From Lichenihabitans psoromatis (lineage in GTDB: Bacteria > Pseudomonadota > Alphaproteobacteria > Rhizobiales > Beijerinckiaceae), in the NCBI RefSeq assembly GCF_004323635.1, contig NZ_CP036515.1, forward strand, positions 1,440,501 to 1,504,500: 64,000 bases of DNA. The letters run 5' to 3'. The position numbers were made by a program, and so were the translations under genes. Shown one piece after another: positions 35,717 to 44,940 of the stretch. The notes beneath the pieces were generated by a model that saw nothing but the letters and a program-made list of their open reading frames with translations, searched no databases and was not told the DNA's origin. Positions within the stretch are counted from its first letter, which is position 1. Every line of letters begins with the position of its first letter.

Positions 35717-36228
35717 TCGACACCGCAGTCGAGGTCGCCTTGGGATTTGGCAGCAACGTCGGCGACAAGGCTGGCTTCATCGCCGAGGCTGCGGCCCGCC
35801 TGATGTCAAGCGGCTTGATTCACGATCTCGAGCTGTCGCCGCTCTATCGGACGGCACCCTGGGGCTATGTCGATCAAGACTGGTTCGTGAATGCCTGTGC
35901 GGTTGGCACGACGACCCTTACGCCGGCAAAGCTGCTCCAGCGCGTCAAGGCTCTCGAAGTTGACATCGGCCGCACCTCGACCCTGCGGTGGGGACCGCGT
36001 GTCATCGATATCGATATCCTCTATTATGGAGAGGTCGAGATCGCGACACCCGAGCTGATTGTCCCGCATCGGGAGCTTCTCAATCGCGCATTCGTCCTCG
36101 TGCCGCTGGCCGCGATCCGCCCCGACAGACGGATCGGCGGCGTCGCGCTGGTTGATGCCATTGCGCGTTTGGGGGACCAGGGGGTCGTTACGCTCGCGCC
36201 GGACGGACCATATCGCGATCCGGCTTGA
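35713..36228 (+). CDS. folK: 2-amino-4-hydroxy-6-hydroxymethyldihydropteridine pyrophosphokinase
   Basis: A 171-residue HPPK that transfers pyrophosphate from ATP to the pterin before folP. Motifs: GFGSNVGDK near the N-terminus, LSPLYRTAPWGY (~residues 40-51), and RWGPRVIDIDILYYG (~93-107) followed by VPHRELLNRAFVLVPL. The ATG overlaps folP. Many related genomes have folB between folP and folK; it is absent here. Confidence 0.94.
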   Translation: MIDTAVEVALGFGSNVGDKAGFIAEAAARLMSSGLIHDLELSPLYRTAPWGYVDQDWFVNACAVGTTTLTPAKLLQRVKALEVDIGRTSTLRWGPRVIDIDILYYGEVEIATPELIVPHRELLNRAFVLVPLAAIRPDRRIGGVALVDAIARLGDQGVVTLAPDGPYRDPA

Positions 36229-36297
36229 CGACACATTGCCTCATTCCTACCTCAAACTCACGCGGCCGGCAGTTCCGGTCCACCTGAAAGGTTTATT

Positions 36298-36627
36298 ATG
36301 GCCGACTCCGTCACCACCAAAACCACCGATGCAAGCTTCGAACATGATGTGCTGCAATCCTCCGAGCCGGTCGTTGTCGATTTCTGGGCGGAATGGTGCG
36401 GTCCGTGCCGGATGATCGGTCCCTCGCTCGAGGAGATCGCCAAGGAGATGCAGGGCAAGGTCAAGGTCGTCAAGTTCAACATCGACGAGAACCCTGACGT
36501 GACCGTGCAGCTCGGCGTCCAGTCGATTCCGACCCTGATGTTGTTCAAGGACGGAAAGCTGGCGTCGAAGAAGATCGGCGCAGCGCCGAAGGGCGAACTC
36601 GTCCGCTGGATCAATTCGGCAATCTAA
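36298..36627 (+). CDS. trxA: Thioredoxin
   Basis: A 109-residue thioredoxin: [23 protein letters not shown] (active site WCGPC at residues ~35-39), [23 protein letters not shown] with the cis-Pro after QSI, and a C-terminal helix. Cytoplasmic disulfide reductant. The ATG has an AAGG site. A hairpin follows the gene. Confidence 0.96.
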   Translation: MADSVTTKTTDASFEHDVLQSSEPVVVDFWAEWCGPCRMIGPSLEEIAKEMQGKVKVVKFNIDENPDVTVQLGVQSIPTLMLFKDGKLASKKIGAAPKGELVRWINSAI

Positions 36628-36665
36628 CGCCGAACCACCCGGTTCCGACCTGAAGATCGACCAGA

Positions 36666-36689
36666 AGCCCGGCGACCACGCCGGGCTTT
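36666..36689 (+). terminator. Hairpin after trxA, probable terminator
   Basis: AGCCCGGC (36666-36673), six-base loop, GCCGGGCT (36680-36687) and TT. The stem is strong and the T-run short. Confidence 0.6.
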
Positions 36690-36785
36690 GATCTTATGGA
36701 CCGTTGTCGGTGGAGGTCTTTGAATTTCGAAGCCGATCCACCCTGGCTGGTTTGGCAACATGAACCGGCGTGCTACCATAGCCAT

Positions 36786-37397
36786 ATGAGAGATGCCGGC
36801 ATCATGGACGGGGTGAAGCTTGCTTGCGAGCCGCTGACACGCGGGCGTCGTGAGGCCGCCATCGTCGATGCCCTTGGCTCGAAATCGATCGTCCTGGTCG
36901 GCATGATGGGCGCGGGCAAGACTGTGGTGGGCCGCCGTCTCGCCGCTCGGCTTGGCCTCGACTTCGTCGATTCTGATCACGAGATCGAAGCTGCCGCCCG
37001 GATGAACATTCCTGAAATCTTCGAGCGTCACGGCGAGCCGTATTTTCGTGACCGGGAATGCAAAATCGTCGGGCGATTGGTGTCGGAGGGGCAGCGCGTC
37101 GTCGCGACCGGCGGCGGGGCATTTATCCATCCGCCGACCCGATCGGCGCTGATGAGCGGCACCGTATCGATCTGGTTGAAGGCCGAGTTTGATATTTTGA
37201 TGCGGCGGGTTCGGAAGCGGCAAAATCGGCCCCTCCTGCAGACGGCCGATCCCGAAGGGACGATGCGCCGCCTGATCGACGAGCGCTACCCCATCTATGC
37301 CCAAGCCGATATGACCGTCATTTCCCGGGATGGGCCACACGATGCCGTCGTCGAAGACATCTTCGCGGCCATCGAGCGGCGCTCGTCCGCCCTCTGA
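36786..37397 (+). CDS. aroK: Shikimate kinase
   Basis: A 203-residue shikimate kinase, step five of the aromatic amino acid pathway. Walker A is VGMMGAGKTVVGRRLA (~residues 38-53); shikimate-binding residues sit in FVDSDHEIE and FRDRE; VVATGGGAFI holds the GGG loop; RPLLQ is in the lid region. About 30 residues precede the core. ATG 36786 is used; the frame is open further upstream but without homology-like sequence. aroB follows after 21 bases. Confidence 0.93.
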   Translation: MRDAGIMDGVKLACEPLTRGRREAAIVDALGSKSIVLVGMMGAGKTVVGRRLAARLGLDFVDSDHEIEAAARMNIPEIFERHGEPYFRDRECKIVGRLVSEGQRVVATGGGAFIHPPTRSALMSGTVSIWLKAEFDILMRRVRKRQNRPLLQTADPEGTMRRLIDERYPIYAQADMTVISRDGPHDAVVEDIFAAIERRSSAL

Positions 37398-37418
37398 AAG
37401 CGACCCTCGCGTCACACA

Positions 37419-38588
37419 ATGCCTTTTGCATCATCATCGACGTCAAACGACCCAACCTCTCCCACCTCGGAGGGGTTGGGCGTCACGATCCGGGTCGACC
37501 TCGGACCCCGCTCCTACGATATCGTCATCGGGCCCGGCCTGATTGCGCAGGCGGGTGCTCACATCCGCCGCCTCGATCCCAAGTCCGCATGCGCGATCGT
37601 GACCGACACGAATGTGGCACGGCACCATCTTGGCCCACTGACCGCAAGCCTTGATGCCGCCCGCATCCGACATGCTTCGATCATGATCGAACCGGGCGAG
37701 AGCTCGAAATCCTACGCAGGCTTTGCCACCGTCTGTGACGCAATCCTCTCAGGTCGCTTTGAACGTGGCGACTTCGTCGTGGCGCTGGGCGGCGGGGTCG
37801 TCGGCGATCTCGCAGGCTTTGCGGCCGCGAGCCTGAAGCGCGGGATGCGGGTCGTGCAGATCCCGACCAGCTTGCTGGCGCAGGTGGATTCATCCGTTGG
37901 TGGCAAGACCGCCATCAACTCTCCGGTCGGCAAGAATCTCGTCGGTGCCTTCCATCAGCCAACTCTCGTTTTGGCCGATGTTGGGGCGCTCGACACGCTG
38001 CCGCGCCGCGAGTTGACGGCCGGCTATGCCGAACTTGCCAAATATGGCCTGATCGACGACGCGGCTTTCTTCGAATGGCTGGAGCGCAACCGAGCTGCGA
38101 TCGTGGCCGGCGGCCCCGAGCGGATCGAGGCGATCGCACAAGCCTGCCGGTCGAAGGCCGCCATCGTGGCGCGCGACGAAACCGAGCAGGGCGATCGGGC
38201 TCTCCTCAATCTCGGCCACACATTCGGCCATGCGTTTGAGCGACTGACAGGGTATGACGGCGCGCGGCTGGTGCATGGCGAAGGCGTGGCTCTCGGCATT
38301 TGCCTCGCATTCCGCTTCTCGACCCGGCTCGGCGTCGGGACGGGCCAGGATGCCGACCGCGTGGCGCGGCACTTCCAAGCCGCCGGCCTGCCGACTGAAA
38401 TCAGGGACGTGCCCGGTTTCAACGCATCGCCGGATGCGATGCTGGATGCGATCGGGCAGGACAAGAAAGTCCAACGGGGCAGCCTGACGTTTATTCTCGC
38501 CCATGGGATCGGGCGCAGCTACATCGCCAAAGGGGTCGATGCCGCCGATGTGCGATCCTTCTTGACCGATGAAATGGGGAGAAACTGA
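37419..38588 (+). CDS. aroB: 3-dehydroquinate synthase
   Basis: A 389-residue NAD-dependent synthase of the shikimate pathway. Seen: ALGGGVVGDLAGFAAASLKRGM, IPTSLLAQVDSSVGGKTAINSPVGKNLVGAFHQP (~residues 150-180), and the metal-binding LNLGHTFGHAFE with HGEGVALGI. The first ~20 residues are extra and polar. The aroK-aroB order is the usual bacterial operon; the next gene starts two bases after the stop. Confidence 0.96.
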   Translation: MPFASSSTSNDPTSPTSEGLGVTIRVDLGPRSYDIVIGPGLIAQAGAHIRRLDPKSACAIVTDTNVARHHLGPLTASLDAARIRHASIMIEPGESSKSYAGFATVCDAILSGRFERGDFVVALGGGVVGDLAGFAAASLKRGMRVVQIPTSLLAQVDSSVGGKTAINSPVGKNLVGAFHQPTLVLADVGALDTLPRRELTAGYAELAKYGLIDDAAFFEWLERNRAAIVAGGPERIEAIAQACRSKAAIVARDETEQGDRALLNLGHTFGHAFERLTGYDGARLVHGEGVALGICLAFRFSTRLGVGTGQDADRVARHFQAAGLPTEIRDVPGFNASPDAMLDAIGQDKKVQRGSLTFILAHGIGRSYIAKGVDAADVRSFLTDEMGRN

Positions 38589-38590
38589 CC

Positions 38591-39898
38591 GTGGATCCGT
38601 TGCCAGCCGTCGGCGTCAGCGATTTTTGGCTCGACATCGGTATCGTGGTCATCTGCATCGTGCTGTCGGCTTGCTTTTCGAGCGCCGAGACAGCCCTGAC
38701 CGCGACATCCCGCGCCCGGATCCATGCCATGGAAAAGGTGATGGGTGCGAAACGCGTCGCCACGGTGACGCGCCTCTTGGAAAGCCGCGCCCGTCTGATC
38801 GGCGCCATGCTGCTGGGCAACAATATCGCCAACATCGGCTCATCCGCGCTGATGACCAGTGTTCTGGTGGGCGTGTTCGGCGATCGGGGCGTGCTCTACG
38901 CGACCGGCATCATGACGTTCCTGCTGTTGGTCTTCGCCGAAGTCATGCCGAAGACGATCGCGATCAATCATCCCGAGCGCGTCTCCTTTTTCTTCGGGCC
39001 GGCCGCATCGGTGATCGTGGCGGTCTTCGGGCCGTTGCTGAAGGGCGTCGAGGTAATCGTCCAAGGCATCCTCATGGTATTCGGCGTCTCGCTTAGCGAG
39101 GGGCGCTCTATTCTGTCGGGCCATGACGAATTGAAGAGCACCGTCGATCTCCTGCACCGGGAGGGCGGTGTCGAGCGCGGCGACCGCGACATGTTCGGCG
39201 GTTTGCTCGATCTCGGCAATCTGACGGTCGAAGACGTGATGATCCACCGGACCAAGATGCGGACCATCAACGCGGATCTGCCGCCGCAGGAGATCGTGCG
39301 TGAGGCGCTGGCGTCTCCCCATACGCGCCTGCCGCTGTGGCGCGGCCAACCCGACGATATCGTTGGGGTGTTGCACGCCAAGGAGTTGTTGCGGGCCCTG
39401 AACGAGGCGCATGGCGATGCCGCCAGCTTGACCATCGAGGACCTCGCTTTCGAGACTTGGTTCGTGCCGGCGACGACAACCTTGCGCGACCAATTGCAGG
39501 CGTTCCTGAAGCGCAAGCTGCATTTTGCGCTGGTGGTCGACGAATACGGAGAAGTCATGGGTCTCGTGACGCTCGAAGATATTCTCGAGGAGATTGTCGG
39601 CGATATCATCGACGAGCACGACGTTGCGGCCCAGGGCGTGCGTCTGCAGCCTGACGGCGGCGTGATCGTGGAAGGGTCCGTGCCAATCCGCGACCTGAAC
39701 CGCGTCATGAATTGGAGCCTGCCCGACGACGAGGCCACCACCATCGCGGGCCTTGTGATCCACGAGGCTCAAGCCATTCCCGAAACCGGGCAGATCTTTA
39801 AATTCCACGGTTTTCGGTTTGAAGTGCTGCGGAAGACCCGCAATCTTCTCGCGCAGTTGCGCGTTTCGCCCATGATTCCCGAGGACGATGCCGGCTGA
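38591..39898 (+). CDS. HlyC/CorC family transporter (DUF21-CBS-CorC domains)
   Basis: A 435-residue membrane protein. A DUF21 membrane domain (residues ~1-190: ACFSSAETALTATSRARIHAME, NNIANIGSSALMTS, FAEVMPKTIAINHPERVSFFF) is followed by a CBS pair (~210-330: VMIHRTKMRTINADLPPQE, LHFALVVDEYGEVMGLVTLEDILEEIVGDI) and a C-terminal CorC/HlyC domain. Family members export Mg2+ or other cations. GTG start two bases after aroB. Confidence 0.88.
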   Translation: MDPLPAVGVSDFWLDIGIVVICIVLSACFSSAETALTATSRARIHAMEKVMGAKRVATVTRLLESRARLIGAMLLGNNIANIGSSALMTSVLVGVFGDRGVLYATGIMTFLLLVFAEVMPKTIAINHPERVSFFFGPAASVIVAVFGPLLKGVEVIVQGILMVFGVSLSEGRSILSGHDELKSTVDLLHREGGVERGDRDMFGGLLDLGNLTVEDVMIHRTKMRTINADLPPQEIVREALASPHTRLPLWRGQPDDIVGVLHAKELLRALNEAHGDAASLTIEDLAFETWFVPATTTLRDQLQAFLKRKLHFALVVDEYGEVMGLVTLEDILEEIVGDIIDEHDVAAQGVRLQPDGGVIVEGSVPIRDLNRVMNWSLPDDEATTIAGLVIHEAQAIPETGQIFKFHGFRFEVLRKTRNLLAQLRVSPMIPEDDAG

Positions 39899-39938
39899 AC
39901 GGCACGTCTCGCCATAGACGCCACTCTTGAGGCCGCCC

Positions 39939-40709
39939 ATGACCGCTCATTTTGTCCAATTCCCCTGCCTCGTCGACAATTATGGGGTGCTGGTTCATGA
40001 CTCCGCGACCGGCGCGACGGCGAGTATCGATGCCCCCGACGCCGAGGCGGTCCTTGCGGCCCTCGATGCCCAGGGCTGGACCCTCACCGATATCTTGGTG
40101 ACCCATCACCACGCCGACCACGTGCAAGGCATTCGGGGCCTTAAGGCACGGTTTCCCGACGTCCGCGTCGTCGCGCCCGCCAAGGAAGCAGCCAAGATCG
40201 GCGGCGTCGACCTGACCGTGAACGAACTCGATACCGTCAGAGTCGGCGAACTAGCCGCGAAGGTGATCGAAACGCCCGGCCACACGGCGGGCCACATCGT
40301 TTATTGGTTCGAGGCGCAGGACACATTATTTGCCGGCGACACACTGTTCGCGCTCGGTTGCGGCCGGGTGCTCGAGACCCCGCTCGACACGATGTATGAT
40401 TCGCTGATGAAGCTGACGCATCTGCCGCTCGAAACCAACATTTATGCCGGCCACGAATATACGGTCTCGAATGCGCGGTTCGCTCTCACGGTCGATCCGA
40501 CCAACGTCGTTCTGAAAGAGCGTGCCGCCCAAGTCGAGGCTCTTCGGGCGGAGGGCAAGCCGACGTTGCCGACCACCCTCGCGATCGAACTCGCCACCAA
40601 CCCGTTCCTGCGCGCCGACAATCCCGACGTGCAGACAGCGGTTGGCATGGCCGGTGCCGACCCGGCCGCCGTCTTCGCGGACTTGCGGGAACGCAAGAAC
40701 AAGGCCTGA
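39939..40709 (+). CDS. gloB: Hydroxyacylglutathione hydrolase (glyoxalase II)
   Basis: A 256-residue metallo-beta-lactamase-fold hydrolase that splits S-lactoylglutathione in methylglyoxal detoxification. Metal motif THHHADHVQG at residues ~52-61, TPGHTAGHIVYWF (~110), FAGDTLFALGCGRVLETP, and GHEYTVSNARFAL. The ATG gives MTAHFVQFPCLVDNYG, the typical start. Follows the CorC-like gene in the same direction; DUF985 follows six bases later. Confidence 0.94.
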   Translation: MTAHFVQFPCLVDNYGVLVHDSATGATASIDAPDAEAVLAALDAQGWTLTDILVTHHHADHVQGIRGLKARFPDVRVVAPAKEAAKIGGVDLTVNELDTVRVGELAAKVIETPGHTAGHIVYWFEAQDTLFAGDTLFALGCGRVLETPLDTMYDSLMKLTHLPLETNIYAGHEYTVSNARFALTVDPTNVVLKERAAQVEALRAEGKPTLPTTLAIELATNPFLRADNPDVQTAVGMAGADPAAVFADLRERKNKA

Positions 40710-40714
40710 TCGCG

Positions 40715-41197
40715 ATGAGCGCCTTCTCGTCCGGCGGCGGCCCAACCGGGGCCATGAAGGCCCGCGAGGTCATCCGTCTGCTCGGCTTGCTGCCCCATCC
40801 CGAAGGTGGCCATTATCGCGAGACCTTTCGCGATCCGCGTGTCGATCAGAACAGGCGGTCGATCTCGACCGCTATTCTGTTTCTCCTCGACATTGGGGAG
40901 GTTTCGGCCTGGCACCGCATCGACTCCACTGAAATCTGGCATTATCACGCCGGAGCACCGCTGGTTCTGACCCTGTCGCACAATGGTCACGACGCGGCGG
41001 CCCAGCATCTTGGCCCCGCTCTCGATCTCGGGCACACGCCCCAGATCGTGGTGCCAGCCGGAACCTGGCAGACCGCCGTCAGCCTCGGATCGTGGACGCT
41101 GGTCGGCTGCACGGTCGCGCCCGGCTTTCGCTTCGAGGCCTTCGAACTCGCCCCCGACGATTGGCGCCCGACACCGCGCCCCTACTCCCGGCCCTAG
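40715..41197 (+). CDS. Cupin-fold DUF985 protein
   Basis: A 160-residue protein with the DUF985 pattern: LLGLLPHPEGGHYRETFRD, AILFLLDIGEVSAWHRID, EIWHYHAGAPL, and LVGCTVAPGFRFEAFELA. The His-rich strand WHYH is the likely metal or ligand site. Function unknown; encoded six bases after gloB, so probably co-transcribed. Confidence 0.9.
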   Translation: MSAFSSGGGPTGAMKAREVIRLLGLLPHPEGGHYRETFRDPRVDQNRRSISTAILFLLDIGEVSAWHRIDSTEIWHYHAGAPLVLTLSHNGHDAAAQHLGPALDLGHTPQIVVPAGTWQTAVSLGSWTLVGCTVAPGFRFEAFELAPDDWRPTPRPYSRP

Positions 41198-41373
41198 TCT
41201 GTCTGACGGCGCAAGACGCGCGTTAACCAAGACTTTCAATCTTAACGTTTTATTTACCTTAACGCTCGTCTCTCGAGCGCCTTCGTGTTTGGATGCTTCG
41301 TCTACCAAGCGTTCTTCTGCACTTACGTTCGAGATAATTAACGGGCGCAGTGCTGTCGAGATGGAGTTAATCC
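41198..41373 (+). promoter_or_regulatory. AT-rich promoter region with a CtrA-like sequence
   Basis: This 176-base gap is clearly less GC-rich than its surroundings. It contains TTAA-CGTTTTA-TTTA at 41242-41256, one base off the CtrA consensus, in a stretch rich in TTAA words. It probably drives the exported-protein gene at 41374. Confidence 0.35.
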
Positions 41374-41961
41374 GTGCGTATCACTGTACAACTACTTGAT
41401 CGTCGATGCCTCTTTCCCGTTTTGGCTGCCGTTTCGCTCGCCATCATGCCCAGCCTCGCATGGGCCGAGGTGGCCGGCACACCTGCGGCGACACCGCCAG
41501 CGTCGGTCGCGACCCCCGCGCCTGCCTCGCCTGCCCTTGCCTCGCCTGCCCCTGCCGCAACCGCAAATGCGTTCGATCAAGCACGCATCATCGTGGTGGA
41601 ATGGAAAATCAAGAAAGGCCACGAGCAGGAGTTTCTAGACTATTGGGCGAAAAAATCCGTCGTGTCCGATCGGACGGGCCTCGTCGCCGAATTCATGACC
41701 ACGCCTGAAAGCAAAGACAAATATCCGTGGATCAGCTGGGCCTCGATCGACGCTAACTCGCCCGATTACTCGGCGTTTTACAATATCGGCATTTGGAAGC
41801 AGGCCGGAGATTACGTGGGGCAGATCGGAAAATATATCGATCTCAACCGTCCCTCTTTGCCGTTCGAGGCCGACAAGCGCCATCGCGTGCTTTTGGCGCC
41901 GGCGGAATGGCGGATCGGCATGAGCAGCCTGCCGACGAAGGATGCCGAAGGCGTCAAATAG
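41374..41961 (+). CDS. Exported protein with Ala/Pro-rich linker and a possible dimeric alpha-beta barrel domain
   Basis: A 195-residue protein. Signal peptide at residues 1-32 (CLFPVLAAVSLAIMPSLAWA), then a low-complexity Ala/Pro/Ser linker (about 30 residues with repeated PAPASPA units), then a globular part starting ARIIVVEWKIKKGHEQEFLDYW, a pattern seen in monooxygenase-like (ABM) ferredoxin-fold domains. No catalytic residues can be assigned. GTG start. Function unknown. Confidence 0.7.
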   Translation: MRITVQLLDRRCLFPVLAAVSLAIMPSLAWAEVAGTPAATPPASVATPAPASPALASPAPAATANAFDQARIIVVEWKIKKGHEQEFLDYWAKKSVVSDRTGLVAEFMTTPESKDKYPWISWASIDANSPDYSAFYNIGIWKQAGDYVGQIGKYIDLNRPSLPFEADKRHRVLLAPAEWRIGMSSLPTKDAEGVK

Positions 41962-42060
41962 GACGATTCTTCCGAACACGCATGGGACGGTTAATATCTT
42001 ATTGATTAATTCTCGCTAACGTGTCCGATGGTGCTCAGCGCCTTTGGAGACTTGGCCCCC

Positions 42061-42567
42061 ATGCAGTTCATTCCGGTTTTCGCCGCATCGCTCATCCTGT
42101 CTGGGTGGAGCGGAGCCTCCTCCGTCGTGCCGGTCGCAGAACCGTCGGATGGAACCGAGGTCTATGTCGCCCAGATGGATCAAGACTGGAATGTGACGCG
42201 CGAGACGCGCGTCCCTTGCCCGATCGATAGCGGATGCGTCGTCACGTTCGGGCTCAGCCGACCGGATGGCGCTCGGGTCAAGCTGCTCCTCACCGGCATC
42301 GCGTCGGGACGGATTGCCGTCAAAACCCTCGTCGAGGATCGTGACGGCCGTTCCGTGCCGCAGGCCGATCGCTCGATCACGCTCGATCGTACGGGGTTCG
42401 GAGCCGACCATTTCCAGCCTGGCTTGACCGGATTGGCCGACGCACCCGCCGCACCCGCCGCAGTCGCACCCGTCGCGGACCAGCCGTTGATCCTCCTAGC
42501 CGTGAAGGTTCCGGGCTGGACCGCACCTCTCACCGCAGCCATGTCTGGCCTCGGCGATCGGACCTGA
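42061..42567 (+). CDS. Exported protein of unknown function
   Basis: A 168-residue protein. ATG 42061 follows a TGGAGA site; an ATG 11 codons earlier lacks one. The N-terminus (FIPVFAASLILSGWSGASSVV) may be a signal peptide. The mature part has two Cys close together (VPCPIDSGCVVTF), a D-rich middle, and an Ala/Pro-rich segment (APAAPAAVAPVA). I do not recognise the family. Confidence 0.65.
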   Translation: MQFIPVFAASLILSGWSGASSVVPVAEPSDGTEVYVAQMDQDWNVTRETRVPCPIDSGCVVTFGLSRPDGARVKLLLTGIASGRIAVKTLVEDRDGRSVPQADRSITLDRTGFGADHFQPGLTGLADAPAAPAAVAPVADQPLILLAVKVPGWTAPLTAAMSGLGDRT

Positions 42568-42654
42568 ACCGCGCGTCAAGCCGAGTTGCACAAACCGCCT
42601 GATCGTTCGGAATCAAACATTTCGCATGGGGTCGTTGCCGTCATTGTCGCCCAA

Positions 42655-42672
42655 CTGTCATATCTCCGTCGT
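42655..42672 (+). promoter_or_regulatory. Pho box (PhoB site) upstream of pstS
   Basis: CTGTCAT-ATCT-CCGTCGT: two seven-base repeats 11 bases apart, the first a perfect and the second a two-mismatch copy of the PhoB half-site CTGTCAT. It is 113 bases before pstS. PhoB-dependent induction in phosphate starvation is the inference. Confidence 0.75.
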
Positions 42673-42784
42673 AAACCCATCTCAGAGACCGACTAGAAGC
42701 CGTCGTGACCGCGTGTCCGGCGTGTGTGCCTGCCTTTTGGCATCGCCGTGGCGCTTAGCGGTCTGACGACATGAGAGGCGACGA

Positions 42785-43831
42785 ATGAAACTCGATAAAT
42801 TGCTCTGTGCGGCCGTGATTACCGCAGCAGTCTCGATGGGCAGCGCGAACGCGGCCAGCATCACGGGCGCGGGCTCCACGTTCGCTTACCCGATCCTTGC
42901 CAAGTGGGCCGACGCCTACCGCAAGGAAACCGGCAACAGCCTGAACTATCAGTCGATCGGTTCCGGCGGCGGCATCAAGCAGATCGAGGCCAACACGGTC
43001 ACGTTCGGCGCCACCGACGCTCCGCTGACCGTCAAGGATCTCGATGCTAACGGTCTGGCTCAGTGGCCGCAGATCATGGGCGGCATCGTTCCCGTCGTGA
43101 ATCTCGACGGCGTCAAGCCGGGCGAACTGGTTCTCGATGGCCCGGTGCTCGCACAGATCTACCTCGGCAAAATCACCAAGTGGGACGATGCCGCCATCGT
43201 CAAGCTGAACCCCAAGGTCAAGCTGCCCAGCCAAGCGATCGCCGTCGTGCATCGTTCGGACGGGTCGGGCACGACCTTCAACTACACCAACTATCTTTCC
43301 AAGGTTTCGCCTGACTGGAAGTCGACCGTCGGCGAGAACGCTTCGGTTCAGTGGCCGGTCGGTCTCGGTTCGAAGGGTAACGAGGGCGTCGCAGCTGGCG
43401 TCGGCCAGACCAAGGGCGCAATCGGCTACGTCGAATACGCCTATTCCAAGCAGAACAAGATGACCTACGCGAACATGATCAATGCCGATGGCAAGACCGT
43501 GTCGCCGACCTCGGAAAGCTTCCAGGCCGCTGCTGCCAATGCCGACTGGGCTCATGCTCCCGGTTTCTACCAGATCCTGACGAACGAGCCCGGCGCGACG
43601 TCTTGGCCGATCACGGCGTCGACCTTCATGCTGATCCACAAGAAGCCCTCCGACACGGCTGCTGTCGGCGAAGCTCTGAAGTTCTTCGATTGGTCCTTCG
43701 AGAAGGGCACCAAGATGGCCGAAGAGCTGGACTACATCCCGATGCCGGCTTCGGTCGTCACGCTCATCAAGAAGACCTGGACTGCCGACATCGTCGACGC
43801 TCAAGGCAAGCCGATCTACGCCGCCAAGTAA
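42785..43831 (+). CDS. pstS: Phosphate ABC transporter substrate-binding protein PstS
   Basis: A 348-residue periplasmic phosphate-binding protein. Signal peptide [19 protein letters not shown], then the mature start [26 protein letters not shown]. Phosphate-binding segments are seen: [15 protein letters not shown] (~residues 80), and [16 protein letters not shown] (~160). First gene of a pst operon; terminator-like hairpin at its end may lower expression of pstC. Confidence 0.96.
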   Translation: MKLDKLLCAAVITAAVSMGSANAASITGAGSTFAYPILAKWADAYRKETGNSLNYQSIGSGGGIKQIEANTVTFGATDAPLTVKDLDANGLAQWPQIMGGIVPVVNLDGVKPGELVLDGPVLAQIYLGKITKWDDAAIVKLNPKVKLPSQAIAVVHRSDGSGTTFNYTNYLSKVSPDWKSTVGENASVQWPVGLGSKGNEGVAAGVGQTKGAIGYVEYAYSKQNKMTYANMINADGKTVSPTSESFQAAAANADWAHAPGFYQILTNEPGATSWPITASTFMLIHKKPSDTAAVGEALKFFDWSFEKGTKMAEELDYIPMPASVVTLIKKTWTADIVDAQGKPIYAAK

Positions 43832-43846
43832 GGCGCCGTTCGGACG

Positions 43847-43875
43847 GAGGGAGGCTGAACGCCTCCCTCTTTTTT
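43847..43875 (+). terminator. Terminator/attenuator between pstS and pstC
   Basis: GAGGGAGGC (43847-43855), loop TGAAC, GCCTCCCTC (43861-43869), then six T. Partial termination after pstS is common, giving more binding protein than permease. Confidence 0.9.
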
Positions 43876-43942
43876 AAGACGTGGCATCGACGCCGGGCCA
43901 AAGAGCCGTGTGCTCGGGCCGAGGCTGTCGCGGAGAAGATCA

Positions 43943-44938
43943 GTGGCCGATGTGACAATGGATCGGGCAAGTCCCGCTCAATCGAGCGTAGGACGACGGG
44001 CCCAGGCTCTGGCCTCGCTCAAGACCGGCGACGTCGTTTTCAAATATATGACTCAAATCGCCGCGATCGCGGTGCTGATCATCCTCGGTGGCGTCATCGC
44101 CTCGCTGGTCAGCGGCTCGATCCCCGCCTTCAAGGCGTTCGGCTTCGACTTCATCACGACCGAGACCTGGAACCCGGTCACTGACAAATTCGGCGCCCTC
44201 GCCTCGATCTCCGGCACCATCACGACCTCGATCATCGCCATGGTGATCGCCGTGCCGATCGGCATCGGCGTCGCGATCTTCCTGACTGAGCTTTGCCCGC
44301 CCGTGCTGCGTCGCCCTCTCGGCATCGCGATCGAGCTTCTGGCCGGCATTCCGTCGATCATCTACGGCATCTGGGGCCTGTTTGTTCTGGCGCCCTTCCT
44401 GCAGCAATATATCGAGCCGGCTTTGATCGGCACCTTTGCAAATATCCCGGGCCTGTCATCGGTCTTCGCCGGCCCGCCCTACGGCATCGGCACGTTTACG
44501 GCCGGCTTCGTGCTCGCCATCATGGTGCTGCCCTTCATCACCTCGATCTCGCGCGACGTGTTCGAAACCGTTCCGCCCGTCTTGAAAGAGGCGGCCTACG
44601 GCGTCGGCAGTACGACCTGGGAGGTCGTCTGGAACGTTGTGATCCCCTATACACGGGTCGGCGTCATCGGCGGCGTTATGCTGGGGCTCGGCCGCGCCTT
44701 GGGCGAAACCATGGCGGTCACCTTCGTGATCGGCAACGCGCACCGCATCTCCGCATCGATCCTGGCGCCCGGCACCACCATCTCGGCCACGATCGCCAAT
44801 GAATTCACGGAAGCGGTCGGCGACCTCTACACCTCGTCGCTCATCGCCCTCGGTCTCATCCTGTTCGTCATCACCTTCGTGGTGCTCGCCTTCGCGCGCC
44901 TGATGCTGATGCGGATCGAAAGCAAGAAGGGGGTCTGA
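43943..44938 (+). CDS. pstC: Phosphate ABC transporter permease PstC
   Basis: A 331-residue permease. A cytoplasmic N-terminus of ~30 residues is followed by the first helix [17 protein letters not shown]; the EAA loop is near [28 protein letters not shown] (~residues 205-232) and [15 protein letters not shown] is a conserved channel stretch. GTG start at 43943 with GGAGA upstream. Confidence 0.95.
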   Translation: MADVTMDRASPAQSSVGRRAQALASLKTGDVVFKYMTQIAAIAVLIILGGVIASLVSGSIPAFKAFGFDFITTETWNPVTDKFGALASISGTITTSIIAMVIAVPIGIGVAIFLTELCPPVLRRPLGIAIELLAGIPSIIYGIWGLFVLAPFLQQYIEPALIGTFANIPGLSSVFAGPPYGIGTFTAGFVLAIMVLPFITSISRDVFETVPPVLKEAAYGVGSTTWEVVWNVVIPYTRVGVIGGVMLGLGRALGETMAVTFVIGNAHRISASILAPGTTISATIANEFTEAVGDLYTSSLIALGLILFVITFVVLAFARLMLMRIESKKGV

Positions 44939-44940
44939 CC

